Shown piece after piece: positions 62,752 to 64,000 of a stretch of 64,000 bases of DNA (its first letter is position 1; each line of letters starts with the position of its first letter). Position numbers and translations under genes: made by a program. The notes beneath the pieces were generated by a model. The model ran no database searches. It worked only from the letters and a program-made list of their open reading frames with translations, and had not been told where the DNA came from. The DNA lies in assembly GCF_900890425.1 (NCBI RefSeq), contig NZ_CAAHFG010000003.1, positions 310,001 through 374,000 on the forward strand, given 5' to 3'. This DNA is from Pontiella desulfatans. GTDB taxonomy: Bacteria; Verrucomicrobiota; Kiritimatiellia; Kiritimatiellales; Pontiellaceae.

Positions 62752-63672
62752 ATGAAATATCCTCTGATGTTCGGTGTCGTTGCGCTAGCAACGGCCTTTA
62801 TGGTTGTTACATCCGACGCCGATGTGTTCGGGAGCGGGGCCAACCAATTCTCAATCGATTTCGTCGATATTGGCTATGCCGGAAACGTTGCCGATGCCAC
62901 TACGGGGCTCGGGGCGGTGGGGTATGATTTCCGCATCGGTACATACGAGATTACCATCGATCAATTCACTAGGGCCGATGCCGCATCCAGTGGGGCCATT
63001 GGCAATGGCAATGAAAACTACTATATTGCCGCTGGTGGCGATGCCCCGGCCAGCGCCATGAGTTGGCAGGAGGCTGCGCGATTCGCCAACTGGCTTACGA
63101 GCGGCGATATCAATGTCGGGGTCTATCAGCTTTCGGGAGATACTTTGCAGGGGATCAATCGTTCCTATCGCAACTCAAGCGGCGTAGCCTATATGATGCC
63201 TTCCGAGGACGAATGGTTCAAGGCTGCCTACTACAAGCCGGCTGACGACGGTTCTTATTCCCTCTATTCCAGCGGACTCGACACGACTCCGTCCGTTATA
63301 ACCTCCGATGGGTGGAATTATTCCCCGACGGAGCACAATCCTCCTCTCGGAACGACCAATCCCATGTGGGCCACTGGCTCCGGAGCATTGGAACAGAACG
63401 GGACTTACGACATCATGGGTAACGTATGGGAGTGGACGGATACCTTGATTACCAATGGGACGGTTGGTGCGGTATACCGTGGAGGTTCCGCCTGGGCCAC
63501 GGCCGACTATCTAGCCTCCGATTCCTCCTACGATTCGAGTCAAGATCTCGCCCAAAGCGAGGGTTCGATTGTCGGTGTTCGCATCGTGGCCATTCCGGAA
63601 CCAAGCAGCATCGCCATGATTGCGCTCATGGGGGGTGGCATCTTCGCCATCCGCCGTATTTTCATGGTCTGA
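62752..63672 (+). CDS. FGE-like (SUMF1) fold protein with PEP-CTERM sorting signal
   Basis: 306 residues. A signal peptide (MKYPLMFGVVALATAFMVV) is followed by the formylglycine-generating-enzyme fold: VGYDFRIGTYEITIDQFTRA, AMSWQEAARFANWLT, YMMPSEDEWFKAAYY and YDIMGNVWEWTD. No Cys is present in the mature protein, so it cannot activate sulfatases; a carbohydrate- or protein-binding role is likelier. The C-terminus is PEPSSIAMIALMGGGIFAIR plus a basic end, a PEP-CTERM signal that an exosortase would process. It appears exported and surface-linked. Upstream in-frame sequence is not part of the gene. Confidence 0.85.
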   Translation: MKYPLMFGVVALATAFMVVTSDADVFGSGANQFSIDFVDIGYAGNVADATTGLGAVGYDFRIGTYEITIDQFTRADAASSGAIGNGNENYYIAAGGDAPASAMSWQEAARFANWLTSGDINVGVYQLSGDTLQGINRSYRNSSGVAYMMPSEDEWFKAAYYKPADDGSYSLYSSGLDTTPSVITSDGWNYSPTEHNPPLGTTNPMWATGSGALEQNGTYDIMGNVWEWTDTLITNGTVGAVYRGGSAWATADYLASDSSYDSSQDLAQSEGSIVGVRIVAIPEPSSIAMIALMGGGIFAIRRIFMV

Positions 63673-63710
63673 TTTATGGGGTGGGCATTCCTTCCAGCCC
63701 TCCCGCATGT

Positions 63711-64000
63711 TCAAGGATTCCCGGCAAGGGCTTGCTTCATTCTCCCCGGAACGTTGGTGGTGATGGATTTTGCGCCCCAGTCCAGGAAGTTCCGGGCGGC
63801 TTCGGGGTTGTCCACCGTCCAGACGTGGAATTCGTACCCTTCAGCCTGGATGCGCGAAACGAGGGGTTCCCCGAGATGGTCTTTTCCTGCGCTGAGGCCG
63901 TCCGCCCCGATCTGCTCCAGGGTGGCCAGCACGTGGTCGAACGATGGGGAGACGGAGCCGCTTTTACTTTGTTTGAAGCCGCATAGCCACGATGCCTTGA
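63711..64000 (-). CDS. Glycerophosphodiester phosphodiesterase, C-terminal part (5' end outside window)
   Basis: The frame is open to the right edge; about 96 codons are visible, ending in GKDHLGEPLVSRIQAEGYEF, HVWTVDNPEAARNFLDWGAK and SITTNVPGRMKQAL. The pattern VWTVDN...GAKSITTNVP is the last part of the GDPD TIM barrel. The enzyme splits glycerophosphodiesters into glycerol-3-phosphate and an alcohol. The catalytic His residues lie outside the window. Confidence 0.85.
   Translation of the reverse strand, partial: KASWLCGFKQSKSGSVSPSFDHVLATLEQIGADGLSAGKDHLGEPLVSRIQAEGYEFHVWTVDNPEAARNFLDWGAKSITTNVPGRMKQALAGNP

Overview
The window is 64 kb of bacterial chromosome, rich in G+C and densely coded. 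It most resembles an anaerobic member of the PVC superphylum, probably a Kiritimatiellota (Pontiella-like) organism. The hints are a type IV pseudopilin with a GFTLVEI leader, a formylglycine-generating-enzyme-like protein with a C-terminal PEP-CTERM sorting tail, the anaerobe-associated GGGtGRT/NifU-like pair, ferredoxin and DUF302 proteins, and many intergenic palindromes of the ACCACAGAG type. This placement is inference; no rRNA or marker phylogeny is available here.

Region by region: 1-2.0 kb holds the C-terminus of DNA topoisomerase I and a XerC/D recombinase. 2.1-5.0 kb holds a NosY-like ABC exporter with a TPR protein that ends in a His/Cys-rich tail. 5.2-12.8 kb is a type IV pilus block: pseudopilin with a sigma-54 promoter, NtrC-type regulator, a sensor kinase without an ATPase domain, PilC, PilB and a separate MshEN-like protein. 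13.0-15.4 kb is a tandem array of five paralogous lipoproteins, two of them behind a duplicated structured leader. 15.4-19.6 kb holds a Kef-type antiporter with a PTS EIIA-like partner, a low-complexity secreted protein, a large repeat cluster and a small lipoprotein. 19.6-26.0 kb is ftsH, tilS and secA. 26.1-27.6 kb is a WecG/TagA glycosyltransferase fused to two STAS domains.

27.7-36.5 kb is one tightly packed minus-strand run, hemB-sbcD-rhuM-sbcC-hemL-nfi, which joins tetrapyrrole synthesis to DNA repair and has a RhuM gene between the two SbcCD subunits. 36.6-40.6 kb holds a ZIP transporter, a tyrosine phosphatase, and a group of DUF302, Crp/Fnr, cupin and ferredoxin genes. 40.7-44.6 kb holds a decayed VapBC module, nth, GNAT, methyltransferase, inositol-monophosphatase-like and unknown genes. 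44.6-50.0 kb holds FloA, a polymer-forming membrane protein, NfeD, thiD, a FtsB-like gene and eno. 50.2-54.0 kb holds the NifU-like/GGGtGRT pair, a phosphoglycerate-mutase-like phosphatase and a C39-like secreted protease.

54.3-60.2 kb is a 5.9-kb integrative element in the 3' end of tRNA-Lys(UUU), bounded by a 45-bp att repeat with integrase arm-type repeats. It carries an unusual integrase, a truncated IS21 element, the substrate-binding half of an Hsp70, a von Willebrand A protein, two tiny membrane proteins (one DUF2905-like) and an unknown coiled-coil protein. The flank beyond the far att copy looks like the corresponding end of a second, related element. The window ends with glgC, aat, the PEP-CTERM protein and the 3' end of a glycerophosphodiester phosphodiesterase gene. 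The parts most worth following up are the integrative element and its cargo, the lipoprotein array with its leader RNA, the ATPase-less pilus kinase, the glycosyltransferase-STAS fusion, and RhuM inside the SbcCD operon.
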